From an uncultured Ruminococcus sp. (GTDB taxonomy: Bacteria; Bacillota; Clostridia; Oscillospirales; Ruminococcaceae), in NCBI GenBank assembly GCA_947174965.1, contig CAMWKY010000104.1:1-7371 (forward strand): DNA of 7,371 nt. Direction: 5' to 3'. The translations under genes were made by a program, and so were the position numbers. Shown here in pieces: positions 1-7,370 of this stretch (the first letter of the stretch is position 1; every line of letters begins with the position of its first letter). Under the pieces are notes generated by a model. It ran no database searches, had not been told where the DNA came from, and saw only the letters and a program-made list of their open reading frames with translations.

Positions 1-9
1 AATATGTTG

Positions 10-15
10 TATAAT
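10..15 (+). promoter_or_regulatory. Probable -10 box of the two-gene operon promoter
   Basis: A perfect TATAAT hexamer lies 50 bp upstream of the start codon of the giant ATPase gene, which implies a leader of roughly 40-45 nt. The matching -35 box would fall before base 1 and cannot be seen, so the promoter is only half supported. In an AT-rich intergenic region a TATAAT can arise by chance, but its spacing to the ribosome binding site and to the dyad at 21-40 is sensible for a housekeeping sigma factor promoter. Confidence 0.5.
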
Positions 16-20
16 AATGG

Positions 21-40
21 TGTATCGTGATTATGATACA
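21..40. promoter_or_regulatory. Operator-like inverted repeat over the predicted transcription start
   Basis: The sequence TGTATCGTGATTATGATACA is an imperfect palindrome. It has perfect 6-bp outer arms (TGTATC and GATACA) and two further symmetric base pairs in the 8-bp centre, so 8 of 10 positions per arm match. It begins 6 bp after the TATAAT box and therefore should cover the +1 site, a classic place for a repressor to block initiation. The centre is too loose and too AT-rich to make a terminator, and no T-tract follows it. No regulator gene lies in the window, so the cognate protein is unknown. Confidence 0.4.
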
Positions 41-65
41 AAATTTTTAACATGGAGGAATCAAA

Positions 66-3000
66 ATGAGTTTGATTAACGAAAAACTATCAGCCATGCA
101 GGCTGGAATGCCTGTAAAAATCACACAACGAAACGGACAGATTCTTAACGGAGTTATCATTGAAAATGATGGCAAAGAGTCGCTGGCTGTACAAATCACA
201 TCAACAGCTTTTCTGCGATATGAAGATATTTCAGGAGCAGAACAGTTTGTATATGATGAAACTTTACAGACAATACCTGTTAAATCAAAGAAATTCACAT
301 TAGGGAAAATTGAAATTTCCCATGTGGAATGTGATAAGGAGATAATTTCCAAAGTTTTCAAGGAAATTGACAGTGATGCTAAAAAGGCACTGAATCCTTC
401 ATATAACAAGTATCAGACATTTCTGACAAATCATGATAATAAAACAATAGCTGAAGCTATGAATATTACATGGGACACTATGGTTGAAATGGAGCTTGAA
501 TGTAATCCCGAAGCAAATATGTATTATGCTTATCTTGCACTTCTGAACGGTGATTATCATAAATCGGCGGAATCATTCTTTTACGGAAATAACCTCCGAA
601 ATGCTTATTGTACCGCATATCATGGTGCAGTTGACAAAAAAGATGAGAGTCTGTATGCTCTTTCTGCTGTATTTGCGTCAATATATATAATTGAGGAAAA
701 TACAGAAAATCTTGCAGAGGCAGTAGAAGCTATAGGACAATGCTCCGAAAAAATAAAAGATTTAGGAGCAGTTAATTTTCTTGCGGAAAATATGAACGAT
801 ATACCCGACAGCAGATTTCTGTCTGATATTATCATGTATTTAGGCATGAAAAACGGCAGGTCATTTGCAAAAACAGAAGGTATTGAAAAAAATCTTTCCG
901 AACTGAAACCATATTATCCGTCAGTTAAAATGGCGCAGACATTTGAAAAGTATAAGGATGATATTGTAATTTCAAAAGATGACGATAACACTAACCAGAC
1001 AGACTCTGATGAAACTGTTGACGAAATTGACACAACAAAAACATTCACTGGCAAGATAACAGTATACAAGTTTACGGAGCAGTCAGGTACAATCACAGCT
1101 GAAAGCGGTGAACAATATCCGTTTGAATTAGCTGATGTTTCTGCATCATCTCTTGAAAAAATTCTTAAAAAGACAGTCAAGAGAAATGTCAGTATTCCTG
1201 TCAGCTTTAATTTGATGAAGCGCATGAAGAAATATTATGCTGTCGGTATTGAGAGTAACAAGCCTGCTGTACAGTCTCCACCGCCTGCACCTGTTGAGCA
1301 GACACCGAAAATGCTTTTCAGCAATCAGAAATACAACGAAACTATTGCAGTATGCAAAAAACTGCTTGATAATGATAACGAATGGGAAGAAGCTTTCGGA
1401 TATACTCTGCTTTCTTATATGCACTTATGGAAACTCAGCGAAAATGAAAGCTATGGTAAGGAAATTGAAAAACTTATAAAGAAGTATTCAGACAAGGAAA
1501 TCAAGAAAAAGGGTACATATGAGACACTTTTGCAGATTAATATGCGATTCAAGAATTATCCTGAAGCAATAAGTGTGGCAAATACGCTTTTTGAGATGTG
1601 CGACCCTGACGAACACGGACGTATGCTTAATTATCTTTCTCAGAAAGAACGCTGTTATCGTGGACTTAAAGATTATCAGTCTGCAATAGGTCAGCTTCAG
1701 GACTGGCTTAAAATAGTCAAGGATAATAAAATTGCTGAACAGTATTCAGTCAGAGAAAACTCTATGTATATTGAAATGGCAGAAGTCTATTTTGAAATGG
1801 GCGACTATGAAAACGCTGAAAAATACTGTAAACTTTCAGCAAGCAACGACCGTAAGAAATTACTTGTTAAAAAGATTGATGAAATCAAGCAGAATCAACA
1901 ACAGGAAGATTTTGAGGCTGATGAAGAAGATGACGAGGACGAGCAGGAACTTATTTTGGAGGAGCAGGACGAATCATTGCAGACTGCTTATGAATCGTAT
2001 ACAGATGATACAGCTTTTGACGAACTGAATATCACTGATACAGATATTGCTGACAAGATTAGCATATTCAATCCAAATCAGCTCTATTGTCTCCTCACTT
2101 ATCTTAAAACAGCATCAGATATTTCTGCATCATCAGCAAAAGAATACACAAATGAGGACGGTACAACAATTTACGTAAGCAATGCAATACAGGCTTTAAA
2201 CAGTGCATTTGAATATGCTTTCAACAGCCCTATGCTTTCAAAGGAATATATAAGTTCAGAGGTTATTTCTGCATTTGCAAATGCAAAACGTCTTACAAAT
2301 GGTATGAACAGTACGCTTTTTGCATCTGCTGTACTTCATTCTTTATTTAATCATCAGTCTGTACCTGATTATAGTGTTGATGATTTTCTTGTACTTGCTG
2401 AATCCTATGAATACGGCGAAAAATATCCATCACTCACTCCGCTTATAAATACTCTCCATAGTTTCAAGACTAAAACAGGCTATGGAATTGATGTTTTTGC
2501 GGATTACAAGACAAATACTTCTGTTATGGATAAGATAATTGCAGAAGCGATTGCTTGTGGAGAAGCTGCCGATAAACGTATTGAAGCTTATGAAAGTCAA
2601 GGACAGGTAAGACGTGCAAGAGAATATATGTTTATAAATCCTGATAATGATTTGAGAAAGTGCCTTAATATAGCTTCTGCAAATGATGTAACCAAACTTT
2701 CGTTTGTAAAATCAAAGATTCTTGAAATGTTTATCAGGGATAAAAAATCGCTAAGCGTTGATGATATAGACATCAAGAAAATTGATGCGTACATTGATTA
2801 TTACTGGAATCTTGCAAGAGATATGATATTAAGCGAGGGCAGGCACGTTTCAAGACCGCATGATAAAATCAAGAGTGGCAAACGTACAAATATGGTTACC
2901 ACAATCAGAAGAATGGTATCCTGCATATGCGATTGGGTTGCAATTGCTGAAAACTCCGAAACAAATGACAATCCATATGCTAAAGGAATTTATGAAGAAA

Positions 3001-5690
3001 CTGCTCCGGATATTGTAAATTATCTCACAGAACTTATAAAATCATGTGAAACAAATACAGAAAATGACGGCTTTAACTGGGGCAATGAAAGCTTGCGCAT
3101 GACAGCAGTTGAACTTCTCTCAAAGATGAACGGAACTTACGACCCACGCACAAAGAAATATATGTTTATTGACTTCCTTAGAGGTGACGACATACTTCTG
3201 AATGAAAAGTATCTTCCCGAACTTCATTCAACTTTCCTTGGCTGGAAAAATTTTAACATTCTCAACAGAATAGAACATCACGCAACAACAGAACTTATCA
3301 GCTTTGAGAACAGAATAACAGAAATTTTAAGTGATATAGAATCGAAACATAATTTCAGAAGTATAAAGTTAATCAAGAATTATGGCGATGATATGCAGAT
3401 AGCATCAGTTTCTGAGCATAAGTATTTTGAATTTCTCAACGAATGTCACAAACAGGCTAAACAGCGTTTTGAAGAACTTTATCACGATTTCAGTGATGAA
3501 ATTGAGATGTACGAAAGTTACGGACGAATTTCCGATATAAACGGAGAAAAGACAAGCATACTTGAAACATCACTTCAGTGGTACAAAATAACCCGTATAA
3601 CTTGTGATTACGGCTTTTATATGATGTTCCTTGATGTTATACGCAACAGAATTGCTGTAAATGCTTCTGAACAGGACGAAAGACTTAAACAACAGCTTTC
3701 AGAACTTTCCGACAAGCCCGAATATGATTTTGGTGTATATCCAAAGGAAAGTATTCTGGCAATGATTGAGGACCAGAACTATACTGTAGCGGAGTATATG
3801 CTTAACTGCATCAGACGACATGATACAAAGACAGTTGACGATTATACAGTAGAGCCATTCAGCTTTTTCCACGGATTCATGAATGAGCATCAGACAAATT
3901 ATCGTATTGTCTATGGCAGTGGTACTTATCTTGATGCTTCTGTAATGAAACAGGCAGGAATAAAGAATCTTGAAAGAGCTATGAAACAGCTTACAAATAA
4001 TGCCATGAAAGACGTAAAGGGCGGTTGTGGACTTATCAACAACTGGCTTTTAAGGTCGCCGGCTGGAGCAGACAGAATTGAAAAACTTCTTTCATTTCTT
4101 GGTATTCTGAACTGCACTGTAACTGTTGACGGCACAAATTCCTATGATTCATATATGGTATACTGTCAGAAACAGACTGGTAAAATAAATTACCCTCACC
4201 CGATACCTGCTTTCAGTTCGTCCGCACAAAGCGAGGGATTCAGAGTTCTTTGTCTTTACGGAAAATTCAACAGCAAAGACCTTATGGAAACATTCCGCAA
4301 TGTAAACACTGTTGCAAAGCATACAATCGTACTTCTTGATTTTGCCATGAATCAGGACGAAAGAAGAAAGCTTGCAAGAAAAATCAAAGAAGAAAAATCT
4401 TTTGCGAGAACATTCATTCTGATAGACAGAGTTATACTCATGTATCTTGCAAAGCATTATACAAAGACCGACATAAACAAGATGCTTATGGCTGTTACAA
4501 TGCCTTTTGCTTACTATCAACCGTTTGTTGAAGCATCTAATCAGAATATGCCTCCTGAACTTTTTACAGGTCGTGAGGCTGAACTTACATCTATTGAAGC
4601 TCCGGAGGGTGCAAACCTTGTATATGGAGGCAGACAGCTTGGAAAGAGTGCATTGCTTAAAATGGCACAGCGCAATATTGACGGAAATGCAAATAATGAC
4701 CGTGCTGTACTTGTTGAAATAAAAGACCTTGACTACACAGAAGCGGCAAAAGTTGTATCGTCTAAACTGGTTATAGCAGGAATACTTGACGAGGGCTGTC
4801 AGTGTGATGACTGGAATGTACTTTCAGCACACATCGAAAAGCGACTTCTTGACGACAATCCGCAGACAAAGATAAATTACCTTCTGCTTATGCTTGATGA
4901 GGCTGATAAATTTATCGGTACAAGCATAGATAATGGCAATATCCCGATTACTGCATTGAAAAATCTTCCGTCCAACCGCTTTAAGATTGTCATGGCAGGT
5001 CTGCATAACCTCAGCCGTTACGACCATAAAGCAATGATTGGCAACAACTCAACACTTATTCACCTTAATTCAATAATTGTCCGTCCGTTCCAGAGACCAG
5101 AGGCAATAAAACTTCTCACAAATACGCTTGCTTATCTTGGATTCAGATTCAAAGCTGATGTAATTTCACTTATCCTTGCAAAGACGAACTATTTCCCAGG
5201 TCTTATACAGCTTTATTGTCAGAAACTTATTGAAGCAATGAAAGATGACTATGCAGGCTACAGCGAAATAAGTACACCATCATATGAAGTTACAGAGGAG
5301 CATTTCAAGAAAGTTCTCTCCGACAGTCAGTTTATGTACAAAGTAAACGAAAAACTTGAAATCACTCTTTTTACAGAGGAAACAGGACACAGCAAATATC
5401 ATATCATTGCGCTTATTCTCTCGTATCTCTGCTATACAGAGCCGTCAAATAAAGGCTATACTATGGACGATATTATAAGAATTGCTGAAACATATGATAT
5501 AACACGTATCAAGAATATAAGCCGTGAACAGCTTCAGGAGCTTTTGCATGAAATGTGGGACTTGAATGTATTAAGTTCAGAGGGCGACTACTATATGTTT
5601 GCAACCGAAAGCTTCAGAGAAATGCTCGGCAAGCAGGAAGATGTTGAAAAGAAGATGAGCGAATATTTCGGAGAAGGTGACGGCGAATGA
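66..5690 (+). CDS. Giant multidomain AAA+/STAND-like ATPase with Sm-like, OB-like and TPR regions
   Basis: This 1874-residue protein has no signal peptide or membrane segment, so it is probably a cytoplasmic NTP-driven sensor or switch. The start is fixed by GGAGG at 54-58, seven bases before ATG. Visible regions in order are: a small Sm/SH3-like beta-barrel (about 14-60); TPR-like helices (about 148-210); an acidic linker (302-325); a degraded cold-shock/OB-like barrel (326-396, GKI at 329-331, SGTI at 340-343); a Pro-rich linker (about 397-414); TPRs (417-600, most canonical at 567-600); a strongly acidic stretch (about 612-645); a long helical part I cannot name (650-1390); and an alpha/beta domain ending in LIDR (1452-1455). 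The ATPase follows, with PPELFTGRE at 1496-1504, Walker A GGRQLGKS at 1521-1528 and Walker B ending in D1611-E1612. AGLHN at 1644-1648 may serve as sensor 1, and TNYFPGLIQ lies at 1707-1715. A winged helix occupies about 1777-1860. The gene is coupled by ATGA overlap to the HEPN-tailed gene. The ATPase is certain; a defence role is inferred. Confidence 0.93.
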   Translation: MSLINEKLSAMQAGMPVKITQRNGQILNGVIIENDGKESLAVQITSTAFLRYEDISGAEQFVYDETLQTIPVKSKKFTLGKIEISHVECDKEIISKVFKEIDSDAKKALNPSYNKYQTFLTNHDNKTIAEAMNITWDTMVEMELECNPEANMYYAYLALLNGDYHKSAESFFYGNNLRNAYCTAYHGAVDKKDESLYALSAVFASIYIIEENTENLAEAVEAIGQCSEKIKDLGAVNFLAENMNDIPDSRFLSDIIMYLGMKNGRSFAKTEGIEKNLSELKPYYPSVKMAQTFEKYKDDIVISKDDDNTNQTDSDETVDEIDTTKTFTGKITVYKFTEQSGTITAESGEQYPFELADVSASSLEKILKKTVKRNVSIPVSFNLMKRMKKYYAVGIESNKPAVQSPPPAPVEQTPKMLFSNQKYNETIAVCKKLLDNDNEWEEAFGYTLLSYMHLWKLSENESYGKEIEKLIKKYSDKEIKKKGTYETLLQINMRFKNYPEAISVANTLFEMCDPDEHGRMLNYLSQKERCYRGLKDYQSAIGQLQDWLKIVKDNKIAEQYSVRENSMYIEMAEVYFEMGDYENAEKYCKLSASNDRKKLLVKKIDEIKQNQQQEDFEADEEDDEDEQELILEEQDESLQTAYESYTDDTAFDELNITDTDIADKISIFNPNQLYCLLTYLKTASDISASSAKEYTNEDGTTIYVSNAIQALNSAFEYAFNSPMLSKEYISSEVISAFANAKRLTNGMNSTLFASAVLHSLFNHQSVPDYSVDDFLVLAESYEYGEKYPSLTPLINTLHSFKTKTGYGIDVFADYKTNTSVMDKIIAEAIACGEAADKRIEAYESQGQVRRAREYMFINPDNDLRKCLNIASANDVTKLSFVKSKILEMFIRDKKSLSVDDIDIKKIDAYIDYYWNLARDMILSEGRHVSRPHDKIKSGKRTNMVTTIRRMVSCICDWVAIAENSETNDNPYAKGIYEETAPDIVNYLTELIKSCETNTENDGFNWGNESLRMTAVELLSKMNGTYDPRTKKYMFIDFLRGDDILLNEKYLPELHSTFLGWKNFNILNRIEHHATTELISFENRITEILSDIESKHNFRSIKLIKNYGDDMQIASVSEHKYFEFLNECHKQAKQRFEELYHDFSDEIEMYESYGRISDINGEKTSILETSLQWYKITRITCDYGFYMMFLDVIRNRIAVNASEQDERLKQQLSELSDKPEYDFGVYPKESILAMIEDQNYTVAEYMLNCIRRHDTKTVDDYTVEPFSFFHGFMNEHQTNYRIVYGSGTYLDASVMKQAGIKNLERAMKQLTNNAMKDVKGGCGLINNWLLRSPAGADRIEKLLSFLGILNCTVTVDGTNSYDSYMVYCQKQTGKINYPHPIPAFSSSAQSEGFRVLCLYGKFNSKDLMETFRNVNTVAKHTIVLLDFAMNQDERRKLARKIKEEKSFARTFILIDRVILMYLAKHYTKTDINKMLMAVTMPFAYYQPFVEASNQNMPPELFTGREAELTSIEAPEGANLVYGGRQLGKSALLKMAQRNIDGNANNDRAVLVEIKDLDYTEAAKVVSSKLVIAGILDEGCQCDDWNVLSAHIEKRLLDDNPQTKINYLLLMLDEADKFIGTSIDNGNIPITALKNLPSNRFKIVMAGLHNLSRYDHKAMIGNNSTLIHLNSIIVRPFQRPEAIKLLTNTLAYLGFRFKADVISLILAKTNYFPGLIQLYCQKLIEAMKDDYAGYSEISTPSYEVTEEHFKKVLSDSQFMYKVNEKLEITLFTEETGHSKYHIIALILSYLCYTEPSNKGYTMDDIIRIAETYDITRIKNISREQLQELLHEMWDLNVLSSEGDYYMFATESFREMLGKQEDVEKKMSEYFGEGDGE
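5675..5690 (+). promoter_or_regulatory. Internal ribosome binding site and ATGA stop/start coupling
   Basis: AGGTGA at 5675-5680 lies inside the last codons of the ATPase gene, six bases before the ATG at 5687. The ATGA at 5687-5690 serves as both the start of the second gene and the stop of the first. This arrangement favours re-initiation by the same ribosomes and decides the start of the second gene over the in-frame ATGs at 5693, 5702 and 5717, which have less well placed Shine-Dalgarno sequences. Confidence 0.75.
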
Positions 5691-6763
5691 TAATGGGTGA
5701 AATGTGGTGGAAACGCATGGTTAATTCCGTGCGTTTCCTCGAAGATGTGCAGTACTTTATTGATTCAGGTAAATCTGTTGTACTCAATTTTCCTTATGCT
5801 GTACCTTTTCTTGACATAATGACAGATGAAATTTCAATGCGTGTTTCGCAGAATGACAAAAATTTTGAAGTACATGATGTAAGTGAGACAATAAAAATAG
5901 ACGGTGAAAACACAGAAAGAATTGCTAATTCAGGGGAATATATTCTACACAAATTCTGCCCGAAATCAGTAAGAGTAAGATATTTGCCGACTGTACACAT
6001 AAGCCGTGAACGCTATGTGGCATCTTGTAAAGATACGCCCCTGCATACGCTTGTTGTATGCGCAGTCGGAATTGACCCACACACTGCGCAGTCATGGATA
6101 AAATCAGTAAATGAATATACTGAAAACTGCACAGCGGAGGAACACGGCATATTCATTCTTGTAACTCACGGTGCGAATGTCAGAAGTTCGGGTTGTGTTG
6201 AATGCCTGCAATTTTCGGACTATATCACGGATTACGACTGCATGATGCTCTGCCTTACAATGATTTCGTCACTGCCTTACAGCAGAATACAGAAACTTTA
6301 TTTATCAGAAGTCGCAAGCAATATAGCAAACAATAATGTTGAAAATGCAGGACTGCTTGTTTCGGCAGAAGCCGACCTTATACGTGAGCCGTTTGAGACT
6401 ACCAAAAAGATATTTGAGGAAAATAATATAAAATGCACAAGACTTGAAGAACAGGTCAACGACGGTGTATGGGAAGCACAGATAAGACTTGTTTTCCCAC
6501 GTATTGAAGATTACAGAAGTAAAATTGTAAAGAAGTATGAATCTAAAATACAAAAATGCCTGCCGATTACCAATTCAATCAATGAAAGAATCGACAAGGC
6601 GAATGATGTTGAGATAGCACAACTTTACACGCTATGTTCCAGCAAGGGCATAGCCGACAGAAGTGAATGTAAACTGCTTGAAAAAATGCGAAAAGCAAGA
6701 AATGACCTTGCACATCATAATCCACTCACATTCAAGCAGATTATGGATTTAGGCATATTCTGA
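5687..6763 (+). CDS. Operon partner protein with C-terminal HEPN-like (RNDLAH) domain
   Basis: This 358-residue cytoplasmic protein has no signal peptide or membrane segment. The N-terminal part (about 12-165) alternates strands and helices. It includes a hydrophobic strand at about 30-36 preceded by DSGKS (26-30), and strands near 120-128 and 155-162. The glycine spacing needed for a Walker A is absent, so a degenerate nucleotide-binding fold is possible but unproven. A helical middle follows (about 185-245, with YLSEVASNIANN starting at Y205). Next is a conserved-looking block: W262, Q265, FPRIE at 270-274 and R277. The last 75 residues are helical and carry RNDLAH at 338-343. This is an Rx4H motif with the usual Asn after Arg, as in HEPN ribonucleases including Swt1-like ones. 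The expected role is RNA cleavage, or non-catalytic HEPN binding, controlled by the ATPase encoded upstream. The coding region is secure; the HEPN call is moderately strong and ribonuclease activity is inference. Confidence 0.9.
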   Translation: MIMGEMWWKRMVNSVRFLEDVQYFIDSGKSVVLNFPYAVPFLDIMTDEISMRVSQNDKNFEVHDVSETIKIDGENTERIANSGEYILHKFCPKSVRVRYLPTVHISRERYVASCKDTPLHTLVVCAVGIDPHTAQSWIKSVNEYTENCTAEEHGIFILVTHGANVRSSGCVECLQFSDYITDYDCMMLCLTMISSLPYSRIQKLYLSEVASNIANNNVENAGLLVSAEADLIREPFETTKKIFEENNIKCTRLEEQVNDGVWEAQIRLVFPRIEDYRSKIVKKYESKIQKCLPITNSINERIDKANDVEIAQLYTLCSSKGIADRSECKLLEKMRKARNDLAHHNPLTFKQIMDLGIF

Positions 6764-6782
6764 TATTAAGAATAAAAGTAAT

Positions 6783-6823
6783 GCCCGAAAGTAGTTTTGC
6801 AACTGCTTTCGGGCTTATTTTAA
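6783..6823 (+). terminator. Rho-independent terminator of the operon, possibly bidirectional
   Basis: GCCCGAAAGTAGTT (6783-6796) pairs with AACTGCTTTCGGGC (6801-6814) to give a 14-bp stem with a single U-G wobble and a TTGC tetraloop. TTATTTTAATT follows. The hairpin starts 20 bases after the stop codon of the HEPN-like gene and sits between convergent genes. Read on the minus strand, the same stem is followed by ATTACTTTTATTC, a weaker T-rich tail, so it may also end transcription of the 145-residue gene, whose stop lies 57 bases away. Confidence 0.9.
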
Positions 6824-6870
6824 TTATTTGTTTATTCGCATAAATCAGAATTCAAGAACATAGTAATTAG

Positions 6871-7308
6871 CTACAAATTACCATCAACAATGATAGAGGT
6901 ATAGTTGAGAGCTTTCTTTAGCCACTTCAAAAAATCTATGAAGAAAGATTGTTTATCAGCAGAAATGCTATCTAATTCTTGTTCTATTTCAGAAATAACT
7001 TTAAACCAATCTTCCTTACCAATCCAATTATAAAAACAGACATCAAAAACAGATTCAGTTGTTCCATCAAATGCGTCTTGGATAGGGTATATTCTATTGA
7101 AATAATCCATTAAGAGTTCATAATCTTGCTTATATATCCGTAAAGGTGTAGGATAGCAGTGCCACTCCTCCCATGATGGATTCCAGTCAGGTTCTTCAGA
7201 AATCTTAAGAGGATTAAAATCCAATAGAATTTTTTCACTTTCAGGCGCATATAATCTCAATTCTATATACTTTTGCTTTTTATAATCACTTGGTTTCAGC
7301 CACATCAT
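6871..7308 (-). CDS. Hypothetical protein, 145 residues, unrecognised family
   Basis: I do not recognise this protein with certainty. It is soluble in appearance and rich in acidic and aromatic residues, with many Trp and Tyr. It has a beta-strand-like N-terminus (YIELRLYAPE at about 14-23), a segment EPDWNPSWEEWHCYPTPL near 39-56, a motif DVCFYNWIGKEDW near 89-101, and two C-terminal amphipathic helices ending in FLKWLKKAL. Small acidic proteins of this type are often immunity proteins of polymorphic toxin systems, but no toxin is adjacent, so that reading is speculative. The start is supported by GAGG (complement of 7316-7319), seven bases before the ATG at 7306-7308; a second ATG follows directly and would shorten the protein by one residue. 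It is convergent with the operon and probably independent of it. Confidence 0.8.
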   Translation of the reverse strand: MMWLKPSDYKKQKYIELRLYAPESEKILLDFNPLKISEEPDWNPSWEEWHCYPTPLRIYKQDYELLMDYFNRIYPIQDAFDGTTESVFDVCFYNWIGKEDWFKVISEIEQELDSISADKQSFFIDFLKWLKKALNYTSIIVDGNL

Positions 7309-7325
7309 AATTTCACCTCTGCACG

Positions 7326-7343
7326 TTACAAATAATAATGTAA
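7326..7343. repeat. Short inverted repeat in the leader of the minus-strand gene
   Basis: TTACA at 7326-7330 and TGTAA at 7339-7343 are perfect 5-bp arms separated by 8 AT-only bases. The dyad lies between the candidate -10 box and the ribosome binding site of the minus-strand gene, so it could be an operator. The arms are short and the region is very AT-rich, so chance is a real alternative. Confidence 0.25.
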
Positions 7344-7364
7344 ATTTCGATTTATTTTACTGAT

Positions 7365-7370
7365 ATTATA
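7365..7370 (-). promoter_or_regulatory. Possible -10 box of the minus-strand gene
   Basis: The minus strand reads TATAAT here, 56 bases upstream of the start codon of the 145-residue protein, which would give a leader of about 50 nt. Any -35 box would lie beyond the end of the window, so this is only partly supported. Confidence 0.35.

Noticed and set aside
47..409. Minus-strand open frame of 120 codons
   Set aside because: It lies fully over the start of the ATPase gene, has no ribosome binding site on the minus strand, and its product is low-complexity Ser/Ile/Phe-rich as expected of an antisense shadow.
2838..2862. RHVSRPH in the ATPase protein as a HEPN Rx5H motif
   Set aside because: It sits in a polar, loop-like stretch with Pro and Gly nearby rather than in a helix, and lacks the Asn after Arg.
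4149..4520. Minus-strand open frame of 123 codons inside the ATPase gene
   Set aside because: The product is Cys/Phe/Lys-rich with no domain pattern, and it overlaps conserved-looking coding sequence of the ATPase; it is an antisense shadow. The same applies to the other short frames inside the two plus-strand genes.
4707..4735. VLVEIKD after Walker A as a PD-(D/E)xK nuclease core
   Set aside because: It is at the place expected for the second core strand of the AAA+/STAND domain, and no matching upstream Asp at the proper spacing is seen.
5765..5780. DSGKS in the second protein as a Walker A motif
   Set aside because: The Gly five positions before GKS is missing (the preceding residues are QYFID), and the hydrophobic strand follows rather than precedes it, so it is not a working P-loop; at most it is a degenerate one.
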